Shown here in pieces: positions 43,339 through 52,707 of a stretch of 64,000 bases of DNA. Origin of the DNA: Streptomyces yatensis (GTDB taxonomy: Bacteria > Actinomycetota > Actinomycetes > Streptomycetales > Streptomycetaceae); the NCBI RefSeq assembly GCF_018069625.1, contig NZ_CP072941.1, positions 4,774,001-4,838,000 on the forward strand, given 5' to 3'. The position numbers and the translations under genes are program-made. The notes under the pieces are model-generated. The model ran no database searches and was not told the origin of the DNA. It worked only from the letters and a program-made list of their open reading frames with translations. Numbering within the stretch: position 1 is the stretch's first letter; each line of letters begins with the position of its first letter.

Positions 43339-43490
43339 GGGTCGGTTTCCTTCACGATGGCGGTGGCGGTGACGATGGCGGTGGGCGGGGAGTCGGGCGG
43401 GGTGGTGGCCGCGCTGCCGAGCGAGCCGCTCCGCGGGAATGGCTCCGTCGCTGCTCCGCCGCGCTGCTGCCAGCCTCGCACGTGGGTCGG

Positions 43491-44630
43491 TCAGACGTTG
43501 CCGTCGCTGCCGCCCGAGCGCAGGGAGGCGAGGTCGGACTTGACCGTGTTGATCGGGATCGAGAAGCCGAGGCCGACGCTGCCCGCGCTGCTCGAGCTCT
43601 GGCCCGAGGCCGCCGAGTACATCGCGGAGTTGATGCCGATGACCTGGCCGCTCATGTTGATCAGCGCGCCGCCGGAGTTGCCGGGGTTGAGCGAGGCGTC
43701 GGTCTGGAGGGCCTTGTAGGTGGTGGTCGACTCGCCGACGTCGCCGTTGTACCGGCCGCCGCCGAACTCGAAGGGCCACTGACCGCCGCCGCCACCCTGC
43801 CCCTGACCGCCCTGCCCCTGGCCGCCCTGGCCCTGGCTCTGGTCCGTGGAGACGGTGACCTCGCGGTCGAGCGCGGAGACGATGCCGCTGGTGACGGTGC
43901 CGGTAAGGCCCTCCGGCGAGCCGATGGCCACGACCTGGTCGCCCACGGTGACCTTGCTGGAGTCGCCGAGGGCCGCGGCCTTGAGCCCGCTCGCGCCCTC
44001 CACCTTGATCAGCGCGAGGTCCTTCTTGCTGTCGGTGCCGACGACCGTCGCGGTCTTCTTACTGCCGTCGCTGAAGGTCACCTTGATCGAGTCGGCGCCG
44101 GAGACCACATGGTTGTTGGTGATGATCTCGCCGCCGCTGGTGATGACCACGCCGGAGCCGGTGGACTGACCGCTGGTGCCATTCGCGCTGACCTCCACGA
44201 TGCTGGGGCTGACGGCCGCCGCGACCGCCGAAACCCCGCTGCTGCTGGTGGATTTGGCGTTGACCACGGGGGTGGAGACCGTGGTGTCGGACTTCTGGGT
44301 GGCGTTGGTGACCAGCGCGGCCGCCCCGCCACCCACGAGTGCCGCGACCGCCGCCACGGCCGCGATCAGCGCGACCGGACGCGGCGCCCGCGCCCTGCGC
44401 CGCCCGCCACCACCATGCGCCCCCTCACCCGCGCCCGCGCCACCCTCCTCCCCGACACCGCCCGCGCCACCACTGCCACCACTGCCACCACTCGGCCACA
44501 CGGTGACCCCGGACGGCGTGGTGACCGCCTGCTGAGGCTCATACGCGGGCGGATCGGGATACCCCGCACCACCGCCGTACGAGAAGGGATAGGACTCGTC
44601 TGCGCCGCTACGGCGTGTGCTGTCCGTCAT
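43491..44630 (-). CDS. HtrA-like trypsin-fold serine protease, membrane anchored, no PDZ
   Basis: The 379-residue product has a cytoplasmic Gly/Pro-rich head, one transmembrane helix (about 88-110), then an S1C protease domain. The triad lies in TNNHVV (His), KKDLALIKV (Asp) and [10 protein letters not shown] (Ser). A Gln/Gly repeat ([10 protein letters not shown]) interrupts the domain after the Asp. It ends soon after GLGFSIP, so the PDZ domain of classical HtrA is absent. It follows the two-component pair and probably degrades misfolded exported proteins. Confidence 0.92.
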   Translation of the reverse strand: MTDSTRRSGADESYPFSYGGGAGYPDPPAYEPQQAVTTPSGVTVWPSGGSGGSGGAGGVGEEGGAGAGEGAHGGGGRRRARAPRPVALIAAVAAVAALVGGGAAALVTNATQKSDTTVSTPVVNAKSTSSSGVSAVAAAVSPSIVEVSANGTSGQSTGSGVVITSGGEIITNNHVVSGADSIKVTFSDGSKKTATVVGTDSKKDLALIKVEGASGLKAAALGDSSKVTVGDQVVAIGSPEGLTGTVTSGIVSALDREVTVSTDQSQGQGGQGQGGQGQGGGGGQWPFEFGGGRYNGDVGESTTTYKALQTDASLNPGNSGGALINMSGQVIGINSAMYSAASGQSSSSAGSVGLGFSIPINTVKSDLASLRSGGSDGNV

Positions 44631-45079
44631 GTCTATGACTGTGCGACCGAAGTATGAGAGTCCCCTGAGTGCCCGCTGAGAACCCCACCAGAAGTCGGTA
44701 TGCCCGACATAAACCCGCCCTCGAAGCCGCTCCCGCCGGACGCGAGGACCGCCGCAACCCTCGGCCCCCGCGGCCCCCGAACCCCCTCGGCCGCACCGCA
44801 GGTCAGCGAAGTCCTCCGGCAGAACGTGGGCGTCGCGCCCCGCCAGCACGCCGCGCTGGGTCTCGCCGTATGGCAGACGCCGCACGCCACCCGCAGGCCG
44901 CGGCGCCTCCGCGACAAAAGCTCGCCAGGCGCGGAATCTCCCCACACGGGAGGACACTGGGTTGGCACGCGCCACGCATGGCCTCCGTTCGCGGGGCCGC
45001 AGGGCCCCGCAACGCGCGGACACCGCAAGGCAGGCGCCCCCGCGCACCACAACCCGCCGGACGGCGAATCGAGAGGGGG
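44631..45079. other. Gap upstream of the protease gene, no gene identified
   Basis: About 450 bp between htrA-like and the duplicated lacI end. Long open frames exist on both strands but are Arg/Pro/Ala-rich without domains. The stretch 44800-44900 has the look of a Streptomyces intergenic repeat, but I cannot confirm that without a search. Confidence 0.4.
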
Positions 45080-45432
45080 CCGTCGGGGCCCCAAGGCCCC
45101 GACCCCGGCACAAGCGCTCCGCGCTACGCGCAGCCACAGGAGTGGCGGACCACCAGCGCCGACGGGAACTGCTTGACCCGCTCACGGCGGGAGCCCGCCA
45201 GGCGAACGCCATCGTCCAGCACCAGATCGACCGCGGCACGCGCGCACCGCCGGACGCCGAGGACAACAGGGGACCGTCGGGGCCCCCAAGGCCCCGACCC
45301 CGGCACAAGCGCTCCGCGCTACGCGCAGCCGCAGGAGTGGCGGACCACCAGCGCCGACGGGAACTGCTTGACCCGCTCGCGGCGGGAGCTCGCCAGACGG
45401 ACGCCGTCGTCCAGCACCAGATCGACCGCGGC
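45080..45432. repeat. 195-bp-spaced duplication of the lacI 3' end
   Basis: About 158 bp at 45080-45237 match 45274-45432, offset 194-195 bp. The second copy is the genuine end of lacI and its flank; the first lies downstream of the gene. Confidence 0.88.
45124..45237 (-). pseudogene. Duplicated C-terminal fragment of the LacI regulator
   Basis: It encodes [20 protein letters not shown] through VVRHSCGCA and a stop, nearly identical to the last 37 residues of the intact gene, with Gly for Ser as a difference. It has no start codon or promoter of its own. Confidence 0.8.
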
Positions 45433-46341
45433 GCGGGCCATCGCGGGGCGGTCGGAGCCGACCGTGGTCAGCGGGGGGTCGGTGAGGTGGGCTTCCTTCA
45501 CATCGTCGAAGCCGGCCACCGCCAGCTCCCCGGGGACCTCGATCCGCAGCTCACGCGCGGCCCGCAGCACGCCGAACGCCTGGTCGTCGGTGGCGCAGAA
45601 GATGGCCGGGGGCCGGTCGGGGCCGGCCAGCAGGTCGAGGGCGACCTTGTAGGCGTCGTACCGGTTGTACGGGGCCTGGAAGAGCCGCCCCTCCGTGGGG
45701 CGGCCCGCCTCGTGCATCGCGCGGCGCCAGCCCTCGACGTGGTCGGTGACGGGGTCGCCGACGGTCGGGGTTATCTCGGTGCCGCCGAGGCACGCCACGT
45801 AGTCATGGCCGTGCTCCAGGAGATGCCGCACCGCGAGCTGCGCGCCGCCGACGTCGTCCAGCACCACCGCCACGTCGTCGATCGCCTCGGGCCGCTCGTG
45901 CAGCAGCACCACCCGGGCGTCCCACGCCTCGATCTCGGCCGCCGCGTTCTCGCTGGGGCCCTGGCTGATGAGGATCAGCCCGGACACCCGCATCCCCAGG
46001 AAGGCGCGCAGATAGTGCACTTCGCGCTCGTCGAGGTAGTCGGAGTTGCCGACCAGCACCATCTTTCCGCGCTCGGCGGCCGCCTGCTCGACGGCGTGTG
46101 CCATCTCCGCGAAGAACGGCTGCCGGGCGTCCGGAACGATCAGCCCTATGAGATCGGTCCGGCGGCTCGCCATCGCCTGCGCGACCCGGTCCGGCCGGTA
46201 GCCGAGCTCCTTGATCGCGGCAAGCACCCGCTCGCGCGTGGCCGGGGCGACCGGCCGGGGTCCGTTATTGATGACGTAACTGACGACCGCGGTCGACGTC
46301 CCCGCAAGCCTTGCCACATCATCCCGCGTCACCTTGGCCAC
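45319..46341 (-). CDS. LacI-family transcriptional regulator
   Basis: The 340-residue product has an N-terminal LacI HTH ([34 protein letters not shown]) and a periplasmic-binding-like sensor domain with [28 protein letters not shown] and [18 protein letters not shown]. It ends in an unusual HSCGCA. The effector is probably a sugar or nucleoside but unknown. GTG 46341 has TAGACT 6 nt upstream, which suggests a leaderless mRNA. Confidence 0.92.
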   Translation of the reverse strand: MAKVTRDDVARLAGTSTAVVSYVINNGPRPVAPATRERVLAAIKELGYRPDRVAQAMASRRTDLIGLIVPDARQPFFAEMAHAVEQAAAERGKMVLVGNSDYLDEREVHYLRAFLGMRVSGLILISQGPSENAAAEIEAWDARVVLLHERPEAIDDVAVVLDDVGGAQLAVRHLLEHGHDYVACLGGTEITPTVGDPVTDHVEGWRRAMHEAGRPTEGRLFQAPYNRYDAYKVALDLLAGPDRPPAIFCATDDQAFGVLRAARELRIEVPGELAVAGFDDVKEAHLTDPPLTTVGSDRPAMARAAVDLVLDDGVRLASSRRERVKQFPSALVVRHSCGCA

Positions 46342-46347
46342 GCGCGA

Positions 46348-46353
46348 AGTCTA
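46348..46353 (-). promoter_or_regulatory. Leaderless -10 box (TAGACT) for lacI-type gene
   Basis: TAGACT on the minus strand is followed by TCGCGC and GTG 46341. Confidence 0.5.
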
Positions 46354-46364
46354 CGCGGGTCCAG

Positions 46365-47177
46365 CTAGCTGTTGGCCGGTCGTGCGGCAGCGGCCCTCGC
46401 CGCGGAGCCGGGCGCCCCGCCGGGGCGCTCGCCTCGTGCCGTGTCGTCCGCCGCGGAGCCCCGCGCCGCGGCCTTGGCCCGGGCCTCCTCGGCGGCGCGC
46501 TCGACCTTCTCCGGCGCAACGAAGCGGTAGCCCACGTTCCGCACGGTGCCGATCAAGGACTCGTGCTCGGGGCCCAGCTTGGCGCGCAGCCGCCGGACAT
46601 GGACGTCCACGGTGCGGGTGCCGCCGAAGTAGTCGTAGCCCCAGACCTCCTGCAGCAGCTGCGCCCGGGTGAAGACCCGGCCGGGGTGCTGGGCGAGATA
46701 CTTCAGCAGCTCGAACTCCTTGAATGTGAGATCGAGCACACGACCCTTGAGCTTGGCGCTGTAGGTGGCCTCGTCGACCGACAGATCGCCGTTGCGGATC
46801 TCCATCGGGCTGTCGTCGGTGGTGATCTGCTGGCGGCCCATGGCCAGCCGCAGCCGGGCCTCGACCTCCGCCGGGCCCGCGGTGTCCAGCAGGACGTCAT
46901 CGACGCCCCAGTCGGCGGTGACGGCGGCCAGCCCGCCCTCGGTGACCACCAGGATCAGCGGGCAGCCCGGGCCGGTGGACCGCAGCAGCTGGCACAGGCT
47001 GCGCACCTGCGGCAGATCGCGGCGGCCGTCGATCAGGATGACATCGGCTCCAGGCGTGTCCACCAGGGCCGGGCCTTCGGCGGGAGCCACCCGCACGCTG
47101 TGCAGCAGGAGGCCGAGGGCGGGAAGCACCTCCGTCGAGGGCTGGAGTGCGTTGGTCAGCAGCAGGAGGGAACTCAT
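46365..47177 (-). CDS. glnR: Nitrogen regulator GlnR
   Basis: The 270-residue product closely matches what I recall of Streptomyces GlnR: the start [20 protein letters not shown], the atypical receiver with D50 in [11 protein letters not shown], and the winged helix ([19 protein letters not shown]). GlnR is an orphan OmpR-type regulator that controls glnA, amtB and nitrate genes without a partner kinase. Consistent with that, no kinase is adjacent. The C-terminal Ala/Arg tail is variable. It is divergent from a hydrolase gene across 254 bp. Confidence 0.93.
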   Translation of the reverse strand: MSSLLLLTNALQPSTEVLPALGLLLHSVRVAPAEGPALVDTPGADVILIDGRRDLPQVRSLCQLLRSTGPGCPLILVVTEGGLAAVTADWGVDDVLLDTAGPAEVEARLRLAMGRQQITTDDSPMEIRNGDLSVDEATYSAKLKGRVLDLTFKEFELLKYLAQHPGRVFTRAQLLQEVWGYDYFGGTRTVDVHVRRLRAKLGPEHESLIGTVRNVGYRFVAPEKVERAAEEARAKAAARGSAADDTARGERPGGAPGSAARAAAARPANS

Positions 47178-47431
47178 CGTCCACCACCCGCCCCTGCCAT
47201 GTTCTCGAGGTTGTGCACGCTTCGCTCGCCCATTACGTCGGTTCCTCCTCGGTCCCTTGCGAGAGGGGCACCTCCCGGGCAGCGCCCGGGGGAGTCTGCG
47301 GCTACTACTTCGTACGGTCACGCTCCGCACCCTTGGAGCGACGGTGCGCTCAAACGCGCATCACGCCCCGAAAGCACAAAAGGACCCGGGGGCTACGTTG
47401 CCCGGATCCTCTTCACAGCAGAATAACCCAC

Positions 47432-48445
47432 ATGACATGTGCCCGAGAGGCTCAATCTGCTCCCCGTTGTCCTTCCAAGGTCATCACGAGGGAGCTGCGG
47501 GCCACGCTGCTGACCGATGACGCCGTCTCCATCGAGGCGCTGTACGAGCCTTCCCCGGCGCCCGGCACCGAACCCTCCGACCATCTCGTGCTGGTGGTCG
47601 GGCACGGGTTCACCGGCGCCCTGGAGCGCCCCGCGCTGCGGCGGGTTGCGTCGGCGTTTGCCCAGCGTACGGCGGTGATCACATTCTCGTTCCGGGGCCA
47701 TGGCCGGTCCGGCGGACGGTCCACGGTCGGCGATCGCGAGGTGCTGGACCTGGCCGCCGCGGTGCGCTGGGCACGTCGTCTCGGGCATCGGCGGGTCGCC
47801 ACGGTCGGCTTCTCGATGGGCGGGTCTGTGGTGATCCGGCAGGCCGCGCTGTACGGGAAGAACGATGAAATCCAGCCGGTGCATGTCGCACATGATGGGG
47901 AGCGCACAGGGCGCTCGCGGGGGCGCACGGACCCCGCGGCCGGGGCGACGGACGGGGAGGCGCCGGGCAAGCCCGGGGAGCCCTGCGAGGCGGCAGACGG
48001 TGCCGCGCCCGATGCTGCCGCCGGTGCCGCGCCCGATGCTGCCGCCGACAGCGCCGCGCCCGACGCCGTGATCGCGGTGAGCGCGCCCGCCCGCTGGTAC
48101 TACCGGGGCACCGCGCCCATGCGGCGGGTCCACTGGGCGGTCACCCGGCCCGCGGGCCGGCTGGTCTCCCGCTACGGGCTGCGCACCCGGATCGACCCGC
48201 GCGGCTGGGACGTCGATCCGCTGTCCCCGGTGGCCGCGGCACCGCTGATCGCGCCGACGCCGCTGCTGATCGTCCACGGCGACCGGGATCCGTACTTCCC
48301 GCTGGACCATCCGCGGATGCTGGCGTCGGCGGCGGACCCGTCCGCCTCGGAGCTGTGGATCGAACCGGGCTTCGGCCACGCCGAGACGGCCGCCTCCCCC
48401 GCCCTGCTGACCCGCATCGCCGACTGGGCGGCGGCCCACGCCTGA
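47432..48445 (+). CDS. Alpha/beta hydrolase with an Ala/Pro-rich insertion
   Basis: The 337-residue product shows the fold: VVGHGFTGALERP (oxyanion side), FSFRGHGRSGG, nucleophile elbow GFSMGGSVV (Ser), Asp in LLIVHGDRDPYFP and His in GFGHAE. About 60 residues after the nucleophile (DGERTGRSRG to DSAAPDAV) are an expanded low-complexity insert with GAAPDAAA repeats. ATG 47432 is the first start in frame but has no strong ribosome site, so the start is uncertain. Confidence 0.85.
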   Translation: MTCAREAQSAPRCPSKVITRELRATLLTDDAVSIEALYEPSPAPGTEPSDHLVLVVGHGFTGALERPALRRVASAFAQRTAVITFSFRGHGRSGGRSTVGDREVLDLAAAVRWARRLGHRRVATVGFSMGGSVVIRQAALYGKNDEIQPVHVAHDGERTGRSRGRTDPAAGATDGEAPGKPGEPCEAADGAAPDAAAGAAPDAAADSAAPDAVIAVSAPARWYYRGTAPMRRVHWAVTRPAGRLVSRYGLRTRIDPRGWDVDPLSPVAAAPLIAPTPLLIVHGDRDPYFPLDHPRMLASAADPSASELWIEPGFGHAETAASPALLTRIADWAAAHA

Positions 48446-48493
48446 GGGGCCCTGGCTGAGCGGCCCGCGCCGAAACGGCCCCCAAGCGCGCGC

Positions 48494-50452
48494 CTATTCG
48501 GCCTCCGCCACCGGCTCGGCGAACTGCGACGCGTACAGCCGGGCATACGCACCGCCCGCCGCGAGCAGCGCGTCATGCGAGCCCTGCTCCACGATCCGCC
48601 CCGACTCCATCACCAGGATCACGTCCGCGTCGCGGATGGTCGACAGCCGGTGGGCGATCACGAAGCTGGTACGGCCGCTGCGCAGCGAGGCCATCGCCCG
48701 CTGGATGAGGACCTCGGTACGGGTGTCGACCGAGCTGGTGGCCTCGTCCAGCACCAGGATCGACGGCTCGGAGAGGAACGCCCGGGCGATCGTGATCAGC
48801 TGCTTCTCCCCGGCGCTGACATTGGAGCCCTCCTCGTCGATCACCGAGTCGTAGCCGTCCGGCAGGGTCCGTACGAAGCGGTCCACATAGGTGGCCTTCG
48901 CCGCCTCGACGATCTTCTCGAAGCTCGCCCCCTGCGCGCCGTACGCGATGTTCTCGGCGATCGTCCCGCCGAACAGCCAGGTGTCCTGCAGCACCATCCC
49001 GATATGGGAGCGCAGCTCCTCCCGCGACATCTCGGCGATGTCCACCCCGTCCAGCGTGATCCGCCCGCCGCTGACCTCGTAGAACCGCATCAGCAGATTG
49101 ACCAGCGTGGTCTTTCCGGCACCGGTCGGGCCGACGATGGCCACGGTCTGCCCGGGCCGCACCGACAGCGACAGACCGTCGATGAGCGGCGTGTCCGGCT
49201 GGTAGCGGAAGGAGACCTCCTCGAACGCGACCTGCCCCCGCACCGCCTCCGGCCGCCGCGCGTCCACCGGCTCCGCGCTCTGCTCCGGCGCGTCCAGCAG
49301 CTCGAAGACCCGCTCGGCGGAGGCCACGCCCGACTGCACCATGTTGGCCATCGAGGCCACCTGGGTGAGCGGCTGGCTGAACTGCCGGGAGTACTGGACG
49401 AACGCCTGGACGTCGCCGATCGACAGTGCGCCGGAGGCCACCCGGAGCCCGCCGACCACGGCCACCAGCACATAGTTGAGGTTCCCGATGAACATCATCG
49501 AGGGCTGGATCAGCCCGGAGATGGACTGGGCCTTGAAGCCCGCCGCGTAGAGCTTGTCGTTCTGCTCCCGGAACAGCTCCGCGGACTCCTTCTCCCGCCC
49601 GAAGACCTTCACCAGCGAGTGGCCGGTGTACATCTCCTCGATATGGGCGTTGAGCTTGCCCGTGGTCTTCCACTGGGCGACGAACTGCGGCTGGGCGCGC
49701 TTGCCGATGCGTGTCGTCACCCACACCGAGACCGGGACGGTGATCAGCGCCACCAGCGCCAGCAGCGGCGAGATCCAGAACATCATCGCCAGCACGCCCA
49801 CGATCGTCAGCAGCGAGGCCATGATCTGGCTGAGGGTCTGCTGCAGCGTCTGCTGGATGTTGTCGATGTCGTTGGTGGCGCGGGAGAGCACCTCACCGCG
49901 CGACTGCTTGTCGAAGTACGACAGCGGCAGCCGCGCCAGCTTCCGCTCCACGTCCTCGCGCAGCCGGTAAACGGCACGCTGGACGATGAGCGTGGCCACC
50001 CGCGCCTGCACCAGACCCAGGAGCGCGGCAACGACATACAGCGCCGTGGCCCACAGCAGCACGATGCCGACCGCGTGGAAGTCGATGCCCTGGCCGGGGG
50101 TGACATCCATCGAGGCCACCATGTCGGCGACCGTGCCCTGGTCCCTGTCGCGCAGCCACTGGACGGCCTGCTCCTTGCCGGCCCCGTCGGGCAGCTGCCG
50201 GCCGATGAGGCCCGCGAAGATCAGGTCCGTCGCCTCGCCGAGGATCTTCGGACCCATCACGGCGAGCGCGACGCTGCACGTGCCCAGCGCGAGCACCAGC
50301 AGCGCGATCCCGCGCTCGGGGCGGAGCCGGGCCAGCAGCCGGCGGCCGGAGCCGCGGAAGTCCAGGGACCGCTCGGTCGGCTGCCCGCCCATGAACCGGC
50401 CGGGCCCGGCGGCGGGCGCCGGCCCCCTGCGGGGCGCCGAAGTGCCGCTCAT
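48494..50452 (-). CDS. ABC exporter subunit, second of a heterodimer
   Basis: The 652-residue product has six membrane helices (about 45-350) and an ATPase with Walker [10 protein letters not shown], an unusual signature [15 protein letters not shown], canonical Walker [12 protein letters not shown] and switch His in VIAHR. Its partner at 50568 lacks the catalytic Glu, so the pair fits asymmetric heterodimeric exporters. ATG 50452 overlaps the stop of a 40-codon ORF. Confidence 0.92.
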   Translation of the reverse strand: MSGTSAPRRGPAPAAGPGRFMGGQPTERSLDFRGSGRRLLARLRPERGIALLVLALGTCSVALAVMGPKILGEATDLIFAGLIGRQLPDGAGKEQAVQWLRDRDQGTVADMVASMDVTPGQGIDFHAVGIVLLWATALYVVAALLGLVQARVATLIVQRAVYRLREDVERKLARLPLSYFDKQSRGEVLSRATNDIDNIQQTLQQTLSQIMASLLTIVGVLAMMFWISPLLALVALITVPVSVWVTTRIGKRAQPQFVAQWKTTGKLNAHIEEMYTGHSLVKVFGREKESAELFREQNDKLYAAGFKAQSISGLIQPSMMFIGNLNYVLVAVVGGLRVASGALSIGDVQAFVQYSRQFSQPLTQVASMANMVQSGVASAERVFELLDAPEQSAEPVDARRPEAVRGQVAFEEVSFRYQPDTPLIDGLSLSVRPGQTVAIVGPTGAGKTTLVNLLMRFYEVSGGRITLDGVDIAEMSREELRSHIGMVLQDTWLFGGTIAENIAYGAQGASFEKIVEAAKATYVDRFVRTLPDGYDSVIDEEGSNVSAGEKQLITIARAFLSEPSILVLDEATSSVDTRTEVLIQRAMASLRSGRTSFVIAHRLSTIRDADVILVMESGRIVEQGSHDALLAAGGAYARLYASQFAEPVAEAE

Positions 50453-50571
50453 GCTGTGTCCCTCACATTCGCCCCGCTGCGCCAGCAGCTGATGTGACTG
50501 TCGCCCACGTGGCGCAGAGGTGCGACTTTCGTCGTCTTCTGCGGCTCAGTGGCCGCGTGTGCGTCGCTCAT
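50449..50571 (-). CDS. 40-residue ORF bridging the two ABC genes
   Basis: ATG 50571 overlaps the stop of the first ABC gene (ATGA), and its own TGA overlaps the ATG of the second (ATGA). It starts [17 protein letters not shown] and ends SGANVRDTA. It may be a real small protein, a coupling relay that lets ribosomes move between the ABC genes, or the displaced N-terminus of the second ABC protein. I cannot tell which. Confidence 0.45.
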   Translation of the reverse strand: MSDAHAATEPQKTTKVAPLRHVGDSHISCWRSGANVRDTA

Positions 50572-52310
50572 GCGGCTTCCTGTTCGGTGAGCTGGGAGAG
50601 CACGATCTCGCGGTATGTCTCGTTCCCGGCCATCAGCTCGCCGTGGGTACCGGCGCCGACGATCCGCCCCGCGTCGAGCACCACGATCAGATCGGCGCCC
50701 CGGATGGTGGACACCCGCTGGGCGACGATGACGACCGTCGCGTTCTCCGTCTCGTCCACGAGCGCCGCCCGCAGCCGGGCGTCGGTGGCGTAGTCGAGTG
50801 CGGAGAAGGAGTCGTCGAAGAGGTAGACGGACGGCTTGCGGACCAGCGCCCGGGCGATCGCCAGCCGCTGCCGCTGCCCGCCGGACACATTGGTCCCGCC
50901 CTGGGCGATCGGGGCGTCGAGCCCGGCCTCCATGGACTCCACGAACTCCCGTGCCTGGGCGGTCTCCAGGGCTTGCCACAGCTCCTCGTCGGTGGCGTCG
51001 GGATTGCCGTACCGCAGGTTCGAGGCGACGGTGCCGGCGAAGAGATACGGCTTCTGCGGGACGAGCCCGATGGTCCGGGTCATCACCTCCGGGTCGAGGT
51101 CGCGCACGTCCACCCCGTCGATGTGGACACTGCCGTCGGTCGCGTCGAACAGCCGCGGCACCAGCCCGAGCAGGGTGGACTTGCCGCTGCCGGTGGAGCC
51201 GATGACGGCGGTGGTCCGGCCGGGCCGGGCGATCAGCGAGATGTCGCGCAGCACCGGCTCGTCGGCGCCGGGGAAGCGGAACTCCACGCCCCGCAGCTCC
51301 AGCAGCCCCCGTCCGGCGTCGGCGGGCGGGGCCGCGACGGGCACGAGCGGCGGTACGACACTGGTCTGGGTGTCCAGCACCTCCTGCACACGCTCGGCGC
51401 ACACCTCGGCCCTCGGCACCATCATGAACATGAAGGTGGCCATCATCACGGACGACAGAATCTGCGCCAGATAGCTGAGGAACGCGGTCAGCGCGCCGAT
51501 CTGCATCCCGCCGCTGTCGATCCGGTGCCCGCCGAACCAGACGACGGCCACGCTGGAGACGTTCACCACCAGCATCACGGCGGGGAACATCAGCGACATC
51601 AGCCGCCCGGCACGCAGCGAGACATCCATCAGCCCGGTGTTGGCGGCGGTGAAGCGGTCGCGCTCATGGGTGTCGCGGACGAAGGCGCGGATGACCCGGA
51701 TACCGGTGATCTGCTCGCGCAGCACCCGGTTGACCGTGTCGATGCGCTCCTGGACATGGCGGAACAGCGGCCGCATCCGGCGGACGATGAGCGTGACGAC
51801 CACGCCCAGGGCCGGGATGATCAGCAGGAGCAGCCCCGACAGCGGCACGTCCTGGTTGAGCGCCATGACCACACCGCCGACGCACATGATCGGCGCCGAG
51901 ACCATCAGCGTGAACGCCATCAGGCACAGCATCTGCACCTGCTGGACATCGTTGGTGGTGCGGGTGATCAGGGACGGCGCCCCGAAGTGGCCCATCTCAC
52001 GGGCGGAGAAGGACTGCACCCGGTCGAAGACGGCGGCCCGCACGTCGCGGCCGAGCGCCATGGACGTACGGGCGCTGAAGTAGACGGCTCCCGCGGCGCA
52101 CACGATCTGAACGAATGTGACGGCGATCATCAGCCCGCCGACACGGACGATGTAGCCGGTGTCGCCCTTCACCACTCCACCGTCGATGATGTCCGCGTTC
52201 AGCGCGGGGAGGTAGAGGGTGGCCAGGGTCTGCACCAGCTGCAATAAAACGATCAGCGTGATCGTTCGGGTGTAGGGCCTCAGATACGCCCGTATCAGTC
52301 GTACCAGCAC
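50568..52310 (-). CDS. ABC exporter subunit, first of a heterodimer
   Basis: The 580-residue product has six membrane helices (about 15-300) and an ATPase with Walker A GSTGSGKST, canonical signature VSGGQRQRLAIARA, and Walker B VYLFDDSFSALD in which Asp replaces the catalytic Glu. The switch position is Gln (VAQR) instead of His. These are the marks of the degenerate site in heterodimeric exporters. GTG 52310 opens the operon. Confidence 0.92.
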   Translation of the reverse strand: MLVRLIRAYLRPYTRTITLIVLLQLVQTLATLYLPALNADIIDGGVVKGDTGYIVRVGGLMIAVTFVQIVCAAGAVYFSARTSMALGRDVRAAVFDRVQSFSAREMGHFGAPSLITRTTNDVQQVQMLCLMAFTLMVSAPIMCVGGVVMALNQDVPLSGLLLLIIPALGVVVTLIVRRMRPLFRHVQERIDTVNRVLREQITGIRVIRAFVRDTHERDRFTAANTGLMDVSLRAGRLMSLMFPAVMLVVNVSSVAVVWFGGHRIDSGGMQIGALTAFLSYLAQILSSVMMATFMFMMVPRAEVCAERVQEVLDTQTSVVPPLVPVAAPPADAGRGLLELRGVEFRFPGADEPVLRDISLIARPGRTTAVIGSTGSGKSTLLGLVPRLFDATDGSVHIDGVDVRDLDPEVMTRTIGLVPQKPYLFAGTVASNLRYGNPDATDEELWQALETAQAREFVESMEAGLDAPIAQGGTNVSGGQRQRLAIARALVRKPSVYLFDDSFSALDYATDARLRAALVDETENATVVIVAQRVSTIRGADLIVVLDAGRIVGAGTHGELMAGNETYREIVLSQLTEQEAA

Positions 52311-52431
52311 ACGGAAACCTTAAGTGACGCACGCCCCGAACCGGCCGTATTTTCGACGAACCGCGCGTGGTCCATGGCGCGGGCCCGCACCCGTCATCAT
52401 GGAGGCGGCAGATGACGGGAAAGGGATCGCG

Positions 52432-52707
52432 ATGGCGATGAAGAACACGCCCGCCGGGACCATCCGGTACTGGGCCGCGGCCCGCGCCGCGGCCGGCACC
52501 GCGGAGGAGCCGTACACCGCGCGGACACTGGCGGAAGCGCTCGAGGTGGCCCGGGAGCGGCACACCGCTCGGCCGGAGTTCGCGCGGGTCCTGCTGCGCT
52601 GTTCGTTCCTGGTCGACGGAACCCCGGTCGGCACCCGCGACCACAAGACGATCCAACTCGCCGAGGGCGGCACGGTCGAGGTGCTCCCGCCGTTCGCAGG
52701 AGGGTGA
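52432..52707 (+). CDS. MoaD/ThiS-family ubiquitin-like sulfur carrier
   Basis: The 91-residue product ends in GG (VEVLPPFAGG), the activatable tail of MoaD/ThiS proteins, with the family pattern TIRYWAAARAAAG and LLRCSFLVDG. It may carry sulfur for molybdopterin or another cofactor, but no other moa or thi gene is nearby. ATG 52432 follows GGGAAAGGGA; ATG 52438 is an alternative. The stop overlaps the next gene's GTG. Confidence 0.85.
   Translation: MAMKNTPAGTIRYWAAARAAAGTAEEPYTARTLAEALEVARERHTARPEFARVLLRCSFLVDGTPVGTRDHKTIQLAEGGTVEVLPPFAGG

Noticed and set aside
44633..45111. Open frames of 100-150 codons on both strands before the protease gene
   Set aside because: No start signals, no domains, and they cross into duplicated lacI sequence.
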